In this document: positions 16,072 to 27,389 of the stretch, in pieces
Layout of the letters: each line of letters starts with the position of its first letter
Numbering within the stretch: the first letter of the stretch is position 1
Origin: Azoarcus sp.
GTDB taxonomy: Bacteria; Pseudomonadota; Gammaproteobacteria; Burkholderiales; Rhodocyclaceae
Reading direction: 5' to 3'
Length of the DNA stretch: 64,000 nucleotides
Assembly: GCA_020725025.1 (NCBI GenBank)
Contig: DYFV01000006.1
Coordinates: forward strand, 1-64,000
Notes under the pieces: generated by a model
The model's database searches: none
What the model saw: only the letters and a program-made list of their open reading frames with translations
Told to the model about the DNA's origin: nothing
Made by a program: the position numbers and the translations under genes

Positions 16072-16266
16072 TTACTCGACCTCGTCGATCCAGGCCTGCT
16101 GGATGGCTTCCAGGATGCGCTCGCCGCAATGCTTGGGGTCGTCGTCGAACTCGGGCAGCGCGATCACCCAGTTCATCAGGTCGACGAAGTTCACCCGCGT
16201 CGGGTCGACCTCCGGATGGGCCTCCGACAGCTGCAGCGCGATCTCCTGCACCTCGGTCCACTTCAT
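16072..16266 (-). CDS. iscX: Fe-S assembly adaptor IscX
   Basis: IscX is a small acidic protein that binds IscS and may tune iron delivery or desulfurase activity. The 64 residues show the family pattern ([46 protein letters not shown]). It overlaps the fdx stop by four bases and is followed immediately by the peroxidase gene. Position at the end of hscA-fdx-iscX is the standard isc order. Confidence 0.95.
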   Translation of the reverse strand: MKWTEVQEIALQLSEAHPEVDPTRVNFVDLMNWVIALPEFDDDPKHCGERILEAIQQAWIDEVE

Positions 16267-16603
16267 GAATGCTTGCCCTCCCTGGCCATGTTGATGGTGT
16301 AGCGCGGAATTTCCACGACCAGGGGCTTGTCGTCAACGATCGCCTGGCAGGACAGGCGCGACTGGGGCTCCAGCCCCCAGGCCTTGTCGAGGAGATCCTC
16401 CTCCATCTCTTCGGCCTCGTTCAGGGAGTCGAAGCCCTCGCGGACGATGACATGGCAGGTGGTGCAGGCGCACGACTTCTCGCACGCGTGCTCGATCTCG
16501 ATGCCGTTGTCGAGCAGGTTGTCGCAGATCGACTTGCCGGGCTCGGCCTCGATCACCGCGCCGTCGGGACAAAGCTCCACGTGGGGGAGCACGATCATCT
16601 GGG

Positions 16604-16607
<4 letters not shown>
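16263..16607 (-). CDS. fdx: ISC-type [2Fe-2S] ferredoxin
   Basis: This ferredoxin supplies electrons for Fe-S cluster assembly on IscU. The cluster ligands C42, C48, C51 and C87 are in [15 protein letters not shown] and RLSCQAI, the adrenodoxin-like spacing seen in isc ferredoxins. The length of 114 residues is typical. It overlaps hscA upstream by four bases and iscX downstream by four bases, indicating tight translational coupling within the operon. Confidence 0.96.
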
Positions 16608-18471
<1,864 letters not shown>

Positions 18472-18472
<1 letters not shown>

Positions 18473-19005
18473 CAGCTTTCCAGCGCCTCGAGGGCGTCGT
18501 CGATCTGGTGTTGGAGTTTCTCGATGAACATCAGGCGGCGCACCGTCTCGGCGGCGGCAGGGTAGTCTTGCCGCGCGTCGAGCTGCTCCTCGAGCTCGCC
18601 GAACACCTCGCGCGCATGTACGTGCAGGCGCTGGCGCAACTGCTCGAGCTCGTCGGTTTCACCGGCGGCGCTCGCCTCCTCGACCGCCTCGCGCCACTCC
18701 ATCTGCTCCACAAGGAACTCCGGCGACATGGCCGTGTTGGTGTTCACGCCGGCGTCCACGCCGGCCAGCTCGAGCAGATACTGGGCGCGCGGCAGGGGCT
18801 TGCGCAGGGTGCGGAAGCCTTCGTTCACGCGGGTGGCCCACTGCATCGCGCGGCGCTGTTCCACATCGGGCAGATGCGCGAAGCGGTCGGGATGCACCTG
18901 CGTCTGCAGGTCGTGCCAGGCGGCCTCGAGCGCCGACTCGTCGAGCCGATAGCGCCGCGGCAGTCCGAAGAGGGTAAAGAAGTCCTGCTGCAGATCGATC
19001 GTCAT
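18472..19005 (-). CDS. hscB: Fe-S co-chaperone HscB (J protein)
   Basis: HscB is the J-domain partner that delivers IscU to HscA and stimulates its ATPase. The N-terminal J domain carries HPD at residues 38-40 ([18 protein letters not shown]). The three-helix C-terminal domain ([16 protein letters not shown] ... [14 protein letters not shown]) is the IscU-binding part. I start at the ATG at 19005, where the protein begins [16 protein letters not shown] as in the family and has 177 residues. A longer frame to 19191 reads intergenic sequence and is rejected. A 103-nt gap separates it from iscA; I see no clear promoter or terminator there. Confidence 0.95.
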
Positions 19006-19108
19006 GTCGGTTCGGGCATTTCCGGTGAAGCGAACCGAACCGCGCCGTCGCGCCGGTCCGGCCCCCGTTTGGCACCCCAAGGCCGCGGCGGCGGCCCGGA
19101 CGAGCGCG

Positions 19109-19432
19109 TCAGACGTTGAAGCTCTCGCCGCAGCCGCAGGAGTCCTTGACGTTGGGGTTGTTGAATTTGAACCCCTCGTTGAGGCCTTCACGGACGAAGT
19201 CGAGCTCGGTGCCTTCCAGGTAGGGGAGGCTCTTGGGATCGACCACGACCTTCACCCCATGGCTTTCGAACACCAGATCCTCCTCGTTCGTGTCGTCCAC
19301 GAACTCCAGCCGGTAGGCCATGCCCGAACAGCCCGAGGTCCGCACCCCGAGGCGGATCCCCACGCCCTTCCCGCGCTTGGCGATGAAGCCGGAGACGTGG
19401 CGTGCGGCGCGTTCGCTGAGTGTGACTGCCAT
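19109..19432 (-). CDS. iscA: A-type Fe-S carrier IscA
   Basis: IscA is an A-type carrier that accepts and delivers Fe-S clusters. The three conserved cysteines are C35 (TSGCSGMAY), C99 and C101 (DSCGCGESF). The length of 107 residues is exact for the family. The ATG at 19432 gives [13 protein letters not shown]. An upstream in-frame extension to 19606 overlaps iscU antiparallel to its reading frame and is not supported. It lies 14 nt after iscU. Confidence 0.97.
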   Translation of the reverse strand: MAVTLSERAARHVSGFIAKRGKGVGIRLGVRTSGCSGMAYRLEFVDDTNEEDLVFESHGVKVVVDPKSLPYLEGTELDFVREGLNEGFKFNNPNVKDSCGCGESFNV

Positions 19433-19446
19433 GGTGCCTCCCCTCG

Positions 19447-19830
19447 TCAGTCCTGATGCTTCTTCTTGTAGTCGGCCACCGCGGCCTTGATCGCGTCCTC
19501 GGCGAGGATCGAGCAGTGGATCTTCACCGGCGGCAGCGCGAGCTCCTCGGCGATCTGGGTGTTCTTGATCTCGAGGGCCTGTTCGACCGTCTTGCCCTTC
19601 ACCCACTCGGTCACGAGGGAGCTGGAGGCGATGGCCGAGCCGCAGCCATACGTCTTGAAGCGGGCGTCTTCGATCACCCCGTCCTTGCCGACCTTGATCT
19701 GCAGCTTCATCACGTCGCCGCAGGCGGGCGCGCCCACCATGCCGGTGCCCACGCCCTCGTCTTCCTTGCCGAAGGAGCCCACGTTACGCGGGTTCTCGTA
19801 GTGATCCAGTACTTTTTCGCTGTATGCCAT
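19447..19830 (-). CDS. iscU: Fe-S cluster scaffold IscU
   Basis: IscU is the scaffold on which [2Fe-2S] and [4Fe-4S] clusters are built. Ligand residues C37 and D39 (GAPACGDVM), C63 (TYGCGSAIA) and C106 (IHCSILA) are present. The HscA recognition motif LPPVK is at residues 99-103. The 127-residue length is normal. It follows iscS by 24 nt and precedes iscA by 14 nt. Confidence 0.98.
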   Translation of the reverse strand: MAYSEKVLDHYENPRNVGSFGKEDEGVGTGMVGAPACGDVMKLQIKVGKDGVIEDARFKTYGCGSAIASSSLVTEWVKGKTVEQALEIKNTQIAEELALPPVKIHCSILAEDAIKAAVADYKKKHQD

Positions 19831-19854
19831 GATCGTCCTTCCTATACGTGTTTC

Positions 19855-21066
19855 TCAGTGCGCCGCCCATTGTACGGTGTCGAGATCGACCCCTTCCTTC
19901 ACCATCTCCCACAGCGGGGAGAGCTCGCGGAGCTTCCCGATCTTGCGGTGCAGGAGCTCGATCGTGTAGTCGATCTCCTCTTCGGTCGTGAAACGGCCGA
20001 TGGTGAACCGGATGGAGCTATGGGCCAGCTCGTCGTTGCGTCCCAGCGCGCGCAGCACGTAGGACGGCTCGAGGCTCGCCGACGTGCAGGCCGAGCCGCT
20101 GGAGACGGCGACGTCCTTGATCGCCATGATGAGCGACTCGCCTTCGACGTAGGCGAAAGAGATGTTGAGGTTGTGCGGCACGCGGTGCTCGAGGTCGCCG
20201 TTCACGTAGACCGCCTCGATGTCCTGCAGGCCGCTGAGCAGCTTGTCGCGCAGGCGGCGGATGCGCTCGAGCTCCTCCGCCATCTCCTCGCGGGCGATGC
20301 GGAAGGCCGCGCCCATGCCCACAATCTGGTGGGTGGCCAGCGTACCCGAGCGCAGGCCGCGCTCGTGGCCGCCGCCGTGCATCTGGGCTTCCAGGCGCAC
20401 GCGCGGCTTGCGCCGCACGTAGAGCGCGCCGACGCCCTTCGGTCCATAGGTCTTGTGGGCCGAGAAGGACATCAGGTCGACCTTGAGCTGGGCGAGGTCG
20501 ATGGGCAGCTTGCCGGTGGCCTGGGCCGCGTCCACGTGGAACACGATGCCCTTCTCGCGGCAGATCTCGCCGATCTCCGCGATCGGCTGGATCACGCCGA
20601 TCTCGTTGTTCACGAACATCACCGAAACGACGATGGTGTCGGGCCGCAGGGCCTGCCGGAAGGTGTCGAGATCGACGAGGCCGTTCTCCTGGACGTCGAG
20701 GTAGGTCACCTCGAAGCCCTGGCGCTCGAGCTCGCGACAGGTATCCAGCACCGCCTTGTGCTCGGTCTTGAGGGTGATCAGGTGCTTGCCCTTGCCCTTG
20801 TAGAAGTGGGCCGCGCCCTTGATCGCCAGGTTGTTCGACTCGGTCGCGCCGGAGGTCCACACGATTTCCCGCGGATCGGCGTTCACCAGCGCCGCCACCT
20901 GCTCCCGCGCCTCCTCGACCGCCTTCTCGGCTTCCCAGCCGTAGGCGTGGGAGCGGCTGGCGGGGTTGCCGAAGTGCTCGGTGAGCCAGGGGATCATCTC
21001 CGCGGCCACGCGCGGATCGACCGGCGTGGTCGCGGAGTAGTCCAGGTAGATCGGAAATTTGAGCAT
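19855..21066 (-). CDS. iscS: Cysteine desulfurase IscS
   Basis: IscS is a PLP enzyme that takes sulfur from cysteine as a persulfide for Fe-S clusters and tRNA thiolation. The PLP lysine is K205 ([12 protein letters not shown]) and the persulfide cysteine is C327 in [13 protein letters not shown], on the long mobile loop typical of group I enzymes. I start at the ATG at 21066 ([20 protein letters not shown]), giving 403 residues as usual. An upstream start at 21117 is unlikely. It is preceded by a second, shorter-type cysteine desulfurase 34 nt upstream. Confidence 0.97.
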   Translation of the reverse strand: MLKFPIYLDYSATTPVDPRVAAEMIPWLTEHFGNPASRSHAYGWEAEKAVEEAREQVAALVNADPREIVWTSGATESNNLAIKGAAHFYKGKGKHLITLKTEHKAVLDTCRELERQGFEVTYLDVQENGLVDLDTFRQALRPDTIVVSVMFVNNEIGVIQPIAEIGEICREKGIVFHVDAAQATGKLPIDLAQLKVDLMSFSAHKTYGPKGVGALYVRRKPRVRLEAQMHGGGHERGLRSGTLATHQIVGMGAAFRIAREEMAEELERIRRLRDKLLSGLQDIEAVYVNGDLEHRVPHNLNISFAYVEGESLIMAIKDVAVSSGSACTSASLEPSYVLRALGRNDELAHSSIRFTIGRFTTEEEIDYTIELLHRKIGKLRELSPLWEMVKEGVDLDTVQWAAH

Positions 21067-21100
21067 CGTGTTTTCTCCGTCGCTCCAGTTTGAGTTCGTT

Positions 21101-22255
21101 TTATCGTTCGACCGCAACGGCGGTCAGAGTATTCAGTGCATCGACCGTGCGCGAGAGGGTCGCGAGAAAGCCGTCCACGTCCGCCTCCCGGGTGTCGCGG
21201 CCCATGCTCACGCGCACCGCGGCGCGGGCCATGCCGGGCTCCACGCCCATCGCCAGAAGCGTGTGCGACGGCTCGGGATTGGCGCTCGAGCATGCCGAAC
21301 CGCTCGCGCAGGCATAACCCGCCCGGTCGAGCTTGGCCACCAGCGTCTCGCCGTCCAGCCCTTCCGCGGCGAAGAACACCGTGTTCGGCAGGCGCGGTGC
21401 GCCGGCCGAGAAGATCCGCATGCCGGCCGCAGCGAGACCCGCCTCCAGGCGCTTGCGCAGCCGGACGAGGCGTTCGCCCTCCTGCGCCAGCCGTGCCGTG
21501 ACCCGTTCGCAGGCCGCGCCGAAGCCGACGATCGCCGCGACGTTTTCCGTCCCGGAACGCAGCCCCCGCTCCTGTCCGCCCCCGGCCACCAACGGCGAGA
21601 GCTCCACCCGCTTGTCCAGCACCAGCGCGCCGGCGCCCAGCGGACCGCCGATCTTGTGGGCGGAGAGGGTGAGCGCATGCACGCCTAGCCCCCGGAAATC
21701 CACCGCGACCTTGCCCAGCGCCTGCACCGCGTCGGTGTGGAACCAGGCGCCGCTCGGGCGGGCCTCGCGGGCGAGCGCGGCGACGTCCTGCAGCACCCCG
21801 CTCTCGTTGTTGGCGAGCATGACGGAGACCAGCGCGGGCCGTTCGGCGAGGGTGTCGGCCCAGTCGCCCGCCTCGATGCGCCCTTCCCCGTCCACCGCGA
21901 TCTCGCGCATGCGCCAGCCGGCGCGGCGAAGCTGCTTGGCAGGCTCGCGTACGCAGGGGTGCTCGATCGCGCTCACCGCGACGAGACCGGGCTTCATCAG
22001 CGCCGCAGCCCCCTTCAGGAAGAGATTGTTCGCCTCCGAGCCGCAGCTCGTGAAGACCACCTCGGTCGGATGCGCCCCCACCGCGGCGGCCACCTGCTCG
22101 CGCGCCGCGTCGATCGCCGCGCGCGCCTGGCGGCCATACTCGTGGCGGCTCGAGGCATTGCCGAAACGGCCGTCCAGCCACGGCAGCATCGCCTCGCGCA
22201 CGCCCGGATCGAGCGGCGTAGTGGCGTTCCAGTCGAGATAGACGGGGGCGAACAT
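21101..22255 (-). CDS. Second cysteine desulfurase (NifS/IscS family)
   Basis: This PLP-dependent class V aminotransferase-fold enzyme has 384 residues. It shares the desulfurase landmarks [29 protein letters not shown], the PLP lysine K201 ([15 protein letters not shown]) and the persulfide loop cysteine C322 ([16 protein letters not shown]). It therefore looks catalytically complete but is divergent from IscS (K201 is followed by IGG rather than TYG). It lies 16 nt after iscR and 34 nt before iscS in the same operon. It could feed a dedicated acceptor or act in stress; the sequence does not tell which. Confidence 0.92.
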   Translation of the reverse strand: MFAPVYLDWNATTPLDPGVREAMLPWLDGRFGNASSRHEYGRQARAAIDAAREQVAAAVGAHPTEVVFTSCGSEANNLFLKGAAALMKPGLVAVSAIEHPCVREPAKQLRRAGWRMREIAVDGEGRIEAGDWADTLAERPALVSVMLANNESGVLQDVAALAREARPSGAWFHTDAVQALGKVAVDFRGLGVHALTLSAHKIGGPLGAGALVLDKRVELSPLVAGGGQERGLRSGTENVAAIVGFGAACERVTARLAQEGERLVRLRKRLEAGLAAAGMRIFSAGAPRLPNTVFFAAEGLDGETLVAKLDRAGYACASGSACSSANPEPSHTLLAMGVEPGMARAAVRVSMGRDTREADVDGFLATLSRTVDALNTLTAVAVER

Positions 22256-22271
22256 CGTGCTAGGGCCGGTC

Positions 22272-22754
22272 TCAGGCGGCCGCGGCTTCGCGCAGCGAAA
22301 CGGTCGCGCGACGGCGCACGTCCTTCAACACGCTCATGTCGGGATCGGCCTTGACCTCGCGGCGCACCAGCGCCGCCAGCGTCACCGAGTCGAGGTACTC
22401 GTACATGCGCTTGTTGAGGTTGGACCACAGGTCGTGTGTCATGCACACGTGCTCGTCGTGACAGTTCTGCTTGCCGCCGCACTGGGTGGCGTCCAGCGGC
22501 TCGTCCACCGCGATGATGATGTCCGCCACCGTGATCGCCTGCATTTCGCGGGCAAGCCGATAACCACCGCCGGGGCCGCGCACGCTGCTCACCAGCTTGT
22601 GCCGCCGCAGCTTCCCGAACAGCTGTTCGAGATAGGACAGAGAGATCTTCTGTCGCTCGGCGATCCCGGCAAGCGTCACCGGGCCGTCGCCCTGACGGGA
22701 GGCCAGGTCGATCATCGCAGTTACGGCAAATCGTCCCTTGGTGGTCAGTCTCAT
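22272..22754 (-). CDS. iscR: Fe-S cluster-sensing regulator IscR
   Basis: IscR is an Rrf2-family transcription factor that carries a [2Fe-2S] cluster and represses the isc operon when clusters are abundant. The N-terminal winged helix (MRLTTKGRFAVTAMIDLA, LSYLEQLFGKLRRHKLV, RGPGGGYRLAR) is followed by cluster ligands C92, C98, C104 and H107 (QCGGKQNCHDEHVCMTH). The length is 160 residues. A matching operator overlapping a sigma-70 promoter lies just upstream, so autoregulation is likely. Confidence 0.97.
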   Translation of the reverse strand: MRLTTKGRFAVTAMIDLASRQGDGPVTLAGIAERQKISLSYLEQLFGKLRRHKLVSSVRGPGGGYRLAREMQAITVADIIIAVDEPLDATQCGGKQNCHDEHVCMTHDLWSNLNKRMYEYLDSVTLAALVRREVKADPDMSVLKDVRRRATVSLREAAAA

Positions 22755-22811
22755 GATGATTCCTCACAATGCGGAGAATCACGCCGGGGGAATACCCGAA
22801 CGTTTCACTCG

Positions 22812-22844
22812 ACTATACGGTACCCGACAAGACGGGTCAACTAA
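22812..22844 (-). promoter_or_regulatory. iscR promoter with overlapping IscR type 1 operator
   Basis: On the minus strand TTGACC (22840-22835) and TATAGT (22817-22812) are separated by exactly 17 bases, a near-consensus sigma-70 promoter. A 25-base element at 22844-22820 contains TTAGTTGAC, six bases, then TGTCGGGTA. That matches the published IscR type 1 half-site arrangement ATASYYGAC-N6-AGTCGGSTAT at most positions. Binding there would cover the -35 box and block transcription. Confidence 0.78.
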
Positions 22845-22855
22845 TCGACGCGTCT

Positions 22856-23623
22856 TCAATCGACCATTTTCGACAGTCGCTGGGCATCGAACTCGTCGGC
22901 GGATTCCACCGTCGCGTCGAGGCTGAACCCCGCCTTCTCGAGCTTGTCGATCAGCGCCTGCATACGACGGTCGGTTTCGACCGCGTGATCGAGCAAGGCG
23001 TGCAAGGCCTTGGCCAGCGGGTCGTCCATGTCCTTGGTGATGCCATATGCGGAAAAACCGATCTGCTCCGCCTTCCGTGCCCGCGCCTCGTCGCGGGCGT
23101 CAGCACCGGCGGGCTCGATGATGCGCGCGGGATTGCCGACCGCGGTGGCGCCGGCGGGCACCGGCTTCACCACCACGGCATTCGAGCCGATGCGGGCGCC
23201 ATCGCCGACGGTGAAGCCGCCGAGCACCTTGGCCCCGGCACCCACCACCACGCCCTTGCCCAGGGTCGGGTGGCGCTTGGTGCCCCGGTAGAGCGAGGTG
23301 CCGCCCAGGGTCACCGCCTGGTAAATGGTGCAGTCGTCACCCACCTCGGCGGTTTCGCCGATCACCACGCCCATCCCGTGGTCGATGAACACGCGCCGGC
23401 CGATGGTGGCGCCCGGGTGGATCTCGATGCCGGTGAGAAAGCGGCCGACATGGCTGATGAAGCGGCCGAGCCAGAAGAGCTTCCGCTCCCACGCGCAGTG
23501 GGCCAGCCGGTGCAGTGCGAGCGCGTGCACGCCCGGGTAACAGGTCAGCACTTCCCAGGTGGAGCGGGCCGCGGGATCGCGTTCCCGAACGCTGGCCAGG
23601 TCTTCACGCAGGCGGCTGAACAT
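22856..23623 (-). CDS. cysE: Serine O-acetyltransferase CysE
   Basis: CysE acetylates serine with acetyl-CoA, the first step of cysteine synthesis. The alpha-helical N-terminal part is followed by left-handed beta-helix hexapeptides ([52 protein letters not shown]). The His-containing catalytic site [14 protein letters not shown] is intact. I choose the ATG at 23623 ([12 protein letters not shown]), with GGAGAG eight bases upstream, giving 255 residues; an upstream start at 23653 adds ten. Placement directly before iscR links cysteine supply to the cysteine-consuming isc operon. It has its own transcription start or follows trmJ (57 nt upstream). Confidence 0.94.
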   Translation of the reverse strand: MFSRLREDLASVRERDPAARSTWEVLTCYPGVHALALHRLAHCAWERKLFWLGRFISHVGRFLTGIEIHPGATIGRRVFIDHGMGVVIGETAEVGDDCTIYQAVTLGGTSLYRGTKRHPTLGKGVVVGAGAKVLGGFTVGDGARIGSNAVVVKPVPAGATAVGNPARIIEPAGADARDEARARKAEQIGFSAYGITKDMDDPLAKALHALLDHAVETDRRMQALIDKLEKAGFSLDATVESADEFDAQRLSKMVD

Positions 23624-23680
23624 GGATGAGGCTCTCCGATATGCGTCGCGCACGACGGGCTGTGTTGTTTTCCGACTATT

Positions 23681-24409
23681 TTAATCAGGTTTCCGTTCCA
23701 GTGCAGCGATGATGCCGCGGAGGATGTTCACCTCCTCCTTCTCGAGCCGGATGCGCCCGAAAAGACGCCGCACCCGCTGCAGGAGCCGCTTGGGGTTGGC
23801 CGGATCGTAGAAGCCGCTCGCGGTCATCGCCGCCTCCAGGTGGTGGTGGAAGCCCTCGATCTCGTCGAAGCTCGCCGGCTCGCCGTCGGGGCTGGCCGGC
23901 ACACCCGGCGAAAGCGCGGCCATGCGCATTTCGTAGCATAGAAGCTGCACCGCCGCGCCGAGGTTGAGCGAGGAAAACTCCGGATTGGCCGGGATGGTCA
24001 CCGGCATGGAGCACAGCGCCACCTCCTCGTTAGTGAGCCCGCTCGTCTCGCGGCCGAAGACCAGGGCCACGTCGCCGTGCGCGGCGAATCCGGTCAGTTC
24101 CGCGGCCGCCTCGCGCGCGCTGCGCACCGGCACGGAACGCTCACGGCGTCGCGCAGTCACCGCTCCGGAAAGGACGGTGCCGGCAAGCGCCTCCTCGAGG
24201 GAGCCCACCACCTGCGCGGCGGCGAGCACGTCGTCGGCGCCCGAGGCCCGCGCGTCGGCGACCGGATCGGGAAAGGCGGCGGGCGCCACGAGGTAGAGCC
24301 GCGCGAGGCCCATCGTCTTCATGGCGCGCGCAGCCGCCCCGATATTGCCCGGATGGCTGGTATGAGAGAGGACGATGCGGACGCGGTCGAGCGCGTTGGC
24401 GCCATTCAT
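23681..24409 (-). CDS. trmJ: tRNA 2'-O-methyltransferase TrmJ (SPOUT family)
   Basis: TrmJ methylates the ribose of nucleotide 32 in several tRNAs. The SpoU-type trefoil-knot motifs are clear: an N-terminal [20 protein letters not shown], then [14 protein letters not shown] and [21 protein letters not shown]. The C-terminal extension ([26 protein letters not shown]) is typical of TrmJ. The length of 242 residues is normal. It is divergent from suhB across a 79-nt gap. Confidence 0.93.
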   Translation of the reverse strand: MNGANALDRVRIVLSHTSHPGNIGAAARAMKTMGLARLYLVAPAAFPDPVADARASGADDVLAAAQVVGSLEEALAGTVLSGAVTARRRERSVPVRSAREAAAELTGFAAHGDVALVFGRETSGLTNEEVALCSMPVTIPANPEFSSLNLGAAVQLLCYEMRMAALSPGVPASPDGEPASFDEIEGFHHHLEAAMTASGFYDPANPKRLLQRVRRLFGRIRLEKEEVNILRGIIAALERKPD

Positions 24410-24488
24410 ACTAAAATCTCGTGTTTTATCGAAATGTCTTCAGCGAGGCGTCCAGCCGGGCGTCTTCGTGCGAGCGAGACCGACGCGC

Positions 24489-25295
24489 ATGCATCCCATC
24501 CTGAACATCGCAGTGAAAGCCGCCCGCCGTGCGGGCAACGTCATCAATCGCGCCTCGACGCAGCTCGACCTCCTCACGGTCCAGTCGAAGGCGCCGAACG
24601 ACTTCGTCACCGAGGTCGACCAGGCAGCCGAAGCGGCCATCATCGAGGTGCTGCGCGAGGCCTACCCGGAGCACGGCATTCTAGCAGAGGAGTCCGGCGA
24701 GTCCGTCCAGACCGCCCAGAGCGAATACCTGTGGATCATCGATCCGCTGGACGGCACCACCAACTTCATTCACGGCTTCCCCCAGTACGCGATCTCCATC
24801 GCGCTGGCGAAGAACGGGGTGGTCGAGCAGGCAGTGGTATTCGATCCCACCCGCAACGAGCTCTTCACGGCGACCAAAGGCAGCGGCGCCTTCCTCAACG
24901 ACCGGCGCATCCGCGTCTCCAAGCGCACCCGCCTGTCGGAGTCGCTGATCGGCACCGGCTTCCCCTTCCGCGAGCTCGACCACTTCGACGCCTATCTGGC
25001 GATGTTCGGCGAGCTCACCCGCAAGACGGCCGGCATCCGCCGCCCCGGCGCGGCCTCCCTGGACCTGGCCTATGTCGCCTGCGGCCGGCTGGACGGTTTC
25101 TGGGAGATGGGCCTGTCGCCGTGGGACATGGCGGCCGGCACGCTGCTCATCCAGGAGGCCGGCGGCCTGGTGAGCGACCTGGCGGGCGAAGGCGCGTGGC
25201 TGGACACCGGCAACGTCGTCGCCGCCCCGCCCAAGGTGTTCGGGCAGCTGCTGCCCATCATCCAGGCCCATCGCCCGGCCAACGTGCGCGCCTGA
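24489..25295 (+). CDS. suhB: Inositol monophosphatase family protein SuhB
   Basis: SuhB hydrolyses inositol-1-phosphate and also associates with Nus factors in rRNA antitermination. Metal-binding residues are visible: E67 (GILAEESGE), D85 and D88 ([17 protein letters not shown]), and the C-terminal [16 protein letters not shown] start at the ATG at 24489 ([20 protein letters not shown]), which matches the family N-terminus and gives 268 residues. A longer frame from 24375 overlaps trmJ and is rejected. The ybaK-like gene begins 10 nt after the stop. Confidence 0.95.
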   Translation: MHPILNIAVKAARRAGNVINRASTQLDLLTVQSKAPNDFVTEVDQAAEAAIIEVLREAYPEHGILAEESGESVQTAQSEYLWIIDPLDGTTNFIHGFPQYAISIALAKNGVVEQAVVFDPTRNELFTATKGSGAFLNDRRIRVSKRTRLSESLIGTGFPFRELDHFDAYLAMFGELTRKTAGIRRPGAASLDLAYVACGRLDGFWEMGLSPWDMAAGTLLIQEAGGLVSDLAGEGAWLDTGNVVAAPPKVFGQLLPIIQAHRPANVRA

Positions 25296-25305
25296 GCATC
25301 GCCCG

Positions 25306-25806
25306 ATGAACGACGCCACCCTCCCCCTCACGTCGCGCAGGCGCGTCGAGCAGGCCCTCGAGCGCCTCGGCATCGCTGCCGAGGTGGTCGAGTTCGGCGC
25401 CTCCACGCGCACCAGCGCGGAGGCGGCCGTGGCGATCGGCTGCGAGGTGGCGCAGATCGCCAAGTCCATCGTCTTCCGAGGCAAGCAGAGCGGCGCCTGC
25501 GTGCTCGTCATCGCGAGCGGCGCAGACCGCATCGACGAGAAGAAGCTGCTCGCCGAGCTCGGCGAGCCGGTCGCCAAGGCCGATGCGGACTTCGTGCGCG
25601 AGCGCACCGGCTTCGCCATCGGCGGCGTCGCCCCCGTCGGGCACACCGGCCCGGTCACCGTGCTGGTGGATCGCGCGCTGTGGTCGCTCGATCCGATCTG
25701 GGCCGCCGCTGGCACCCACAACGCGGTATTCCGCCTGTCGGCCGACGACCTGCACCGCATCCCGGGCATCCGGGTGGTGGACGTCCGGCAGTCGCCCGCT
25801 TCCTAG
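25306..25806 (+). CDS. YbaK/EbsC-type aminoacyl-tRNA deacylase
   Basis: Members of this family hydrolyse mischarged tRNA (for example Cys-tRNA-Pro) or resemble the ProRS editing domain. The 166 residues form a single such domain with the invariant lysine in CEVAQIAKSIVFRG, followed by RIDEKKLLAELGEPVAKADADFV and the GFAIGGVAPVGH loop. The terminal WAAAGTHNAVFRLSADDL block is also family-typical. It is probably cotranscribed with suhB. Substrate specificity cannot be read from the sequence. Confidence 0.9.
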   Translation: MNDATLPLTSRRRVEQALERLGIAAEVVEFGASTRTSAEAAVAIGCEVAQIAKSIVFRGKQSGACVLVIASGADRIDEKKLLAELGEPVAKADADFVRERTGFAIGGVAPVGHTGPVTVLVDRALWSLDPIWAAAGTHNAVFRLSADDLHRIPGIRVVDVRQSPAS

Positions 25807-25847
25807 CCGCCCAACGCCGCCGTTACGCACAACCGTCGCGCGAGGCG

Positions 25848-25861
25848 GGCATCCCGCTTGC
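25848..25861 (+). promoter_or_regulatory. Putative sigma-54 promoter of the Do-type protease gene
   Basis: GGCATCCCGCTTGC, then T, matches the -24/-12 form TGGCAC-N5-TTGC with GG and GC exactly ten bases apart. It ends 34 nt before the protease start codon. Confidence 0.6.
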
Positions 25862-25895
25862 TGGAGTCGTGGAAGAGTTCTATAGGGAGCCTTCC

Positions 25896-27389
25896 ATGAC
25901 GAATGCCGCCCACCGCGCGAAATCGATCACCGCCCTGTTCGCCGTCTTCTTCCTCGTCGGCGCCTGCGCGCCGACGGCCGACGGCGAAGCGCCAGAGAAG
26001 CAGCCGGCCGCACCATCGATCGCGGGCGACAAGCCTGAAACGCCGGGAGCCGGGGCGGCCAGCCTACCCGACTTCACTGCGCTCATCGAGCAGCAGGGCC
26101 CCGCCGTGGTGAACGTGGTGACTTCCCGGGACGTCGGCCCGGGCGTGATGTCGCCCTTCGGCCAACTGCCCGATGACCCGTTCTTCGACTTCTTCCGTCG
26201 ATTCATCCCCATGCCGCCCCCGGGCGAGGGGCAAGGCGGGACGGCGCGAGGGATAGGTTCGGGCTTCATCATCGACGCGGAAGGCCTGATCCTGACCAAT
26301 GCCCATGTGGTGGCCGATGCGGACACGGTTCTCGTGCGCTTGTCCGACGGCAAACGGGAATTCGAGGGCAAGGTGCTCGGCGCCGACAGCCGCACCGACG
26401 TCGCCCTTGTGAAGATCGAGGCGAGCGGCCTGCCGGTGGCGCGGCTTGGAAACTCGGAGGCGGTGAAGCCGGGACAGTGGGTGGCGGCGATCGGCTCGCC
26501 CTTCGGTTTCACCAACACCATCACGGCCGGCATCGTCAGCGCCACCGAGCGCGCCCTGCCGGACGAGACCTTCGTGCCCTTCATCCAGACGGACGTAGCG
26601 GTGAATCCGGGCAACTCAGGCGGTCCCCTGCTCAACGCGCGGGGCGAGGTCATCGGTATCAACTCGATGATCTACAGCCAGACCGGCGGCTACATGGGGG
26701 TTTCCTTCGCGATCCCGATCGAGCTCGCGCTCGACGTCGCTCGGCAGCTGCGGGAGCACGGCAAGGTGACGCGCGGACGAATCGGCGTCGCGATCCAGGA
26801 GGTTACGCCCGAGCTTGCCAAGGCGTTCGGGCTCGATTCGGCGCGCGGAGTCCTCGTCGGCTCCGTCGAGCCGGACGGACCTGCCGACGAGGCAGGATTG
26901 CGGACCGGTGACGTCATCCTCGCCTACAACGGCGAGCGGATCGAGGAGGCCGACGAGCTCCCGCGGCTGGTGGCCGCCACCAAGCCCGGCACGGAAGCCA
27001 GGCTGGAAGTATGGCGCGACGGCCAAACGCGTACGCTGACCGTGACCGTGGGCGAATTCCCCACCGAGGAGGTTGCTCAGGCGGCCGTGCCGGGGCAGGC
27101 GCAGGAGCCCAACCGCCTGGGCCTGGTGCTTGGCGAAATCCCGCCCGCCCAGCGGCGTGAGCTCGGCATCGACTACGGCCTGCGCGTCGAGCAGGTCACC
27201 GGGGCCGCTGCCGCGTCGCCCATCCAGCCGGGCGACGTGATCGTGGCGATCAACCGCAATCGCATCGCGAGCGCCGCCGAGTTCGAGCGCATGCTCGCCC
27301 AGGCGAAGCCCGGCGAACCGGTCGCACTCCTGGTGCGCCGTGGCGAGGCTGCGCTGTACGTCGCGCTGACCGTACCACCGAAGAGCTAG
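25896..27389 (+). CDS. Periplasmic Do/DegQ-like serine protease, predicted lipoprotein
   Basis: This is an HtrA-family protease and chaperone that clears misfolded envelope proteins. The N-terminus is a lipoprotein signal ending VGAC (C24), followed by a Pro/Ala-rich linker and the trypsin-like domain. Its catalytic triad is H137 (LTNAHVV), D168 (RTDVALVKI) and S241 (NPGNSGGPL). Two PDZ domains follow, the first near GRIGVAIQEVTPELAKAFGL and the second near RLGLVLGEIPPAQRREL. GGGAG five bases before the ATG at 25896 sets the start; the frame runs on upstream without support. Total 497 residues. Membrane anchoring through a lipidated cysteine is unusual, as DegP and DegQ are soluble. A sigma-54-like promoter lies just upstream. 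Confidence 0.92.
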   Translation: MTNAAHRAKSITALFAVFFLVGACAPTADGEAPEKQPAAPSIAGDKPETPGAGAASLPDFTALIEQQGPAVVNVVTSRDVGPGVMSPFGQLPDDPFFDFFRRFIPMPPPGEGQGGTARGIGSGFIIDAEGLILTNAHVVADADTVLVRLSDGKREFEGKVLGADSRTDVALVKIEASGLPVARLGNSEAVKPGQWVAAIGSPFGFTNTITAGIVSATERALPDETFVPFIQTDVAVNPGNSGGPLLNARGEVIGINSMIYSQTGGYMGVSFAIPIELALDVARQLREHGKVTRGRIGVAIQEVTPELAKAFGLDSARGVLVGSVEPDGPADEAGLRTGDVILAYNGERIEEADELPRLVAATKPGTEARLEVWRDGQTRTLTVTVGEFPTEEVAQAAVPGQAQEPNRLGLVLGEIPPAQRRELGIDYGLRVEQVTGAAAASPIQPGDVIVAINRNRIASAAEFERMLAQAKPGEPVALLVRRGEAALYVALTVPPKS

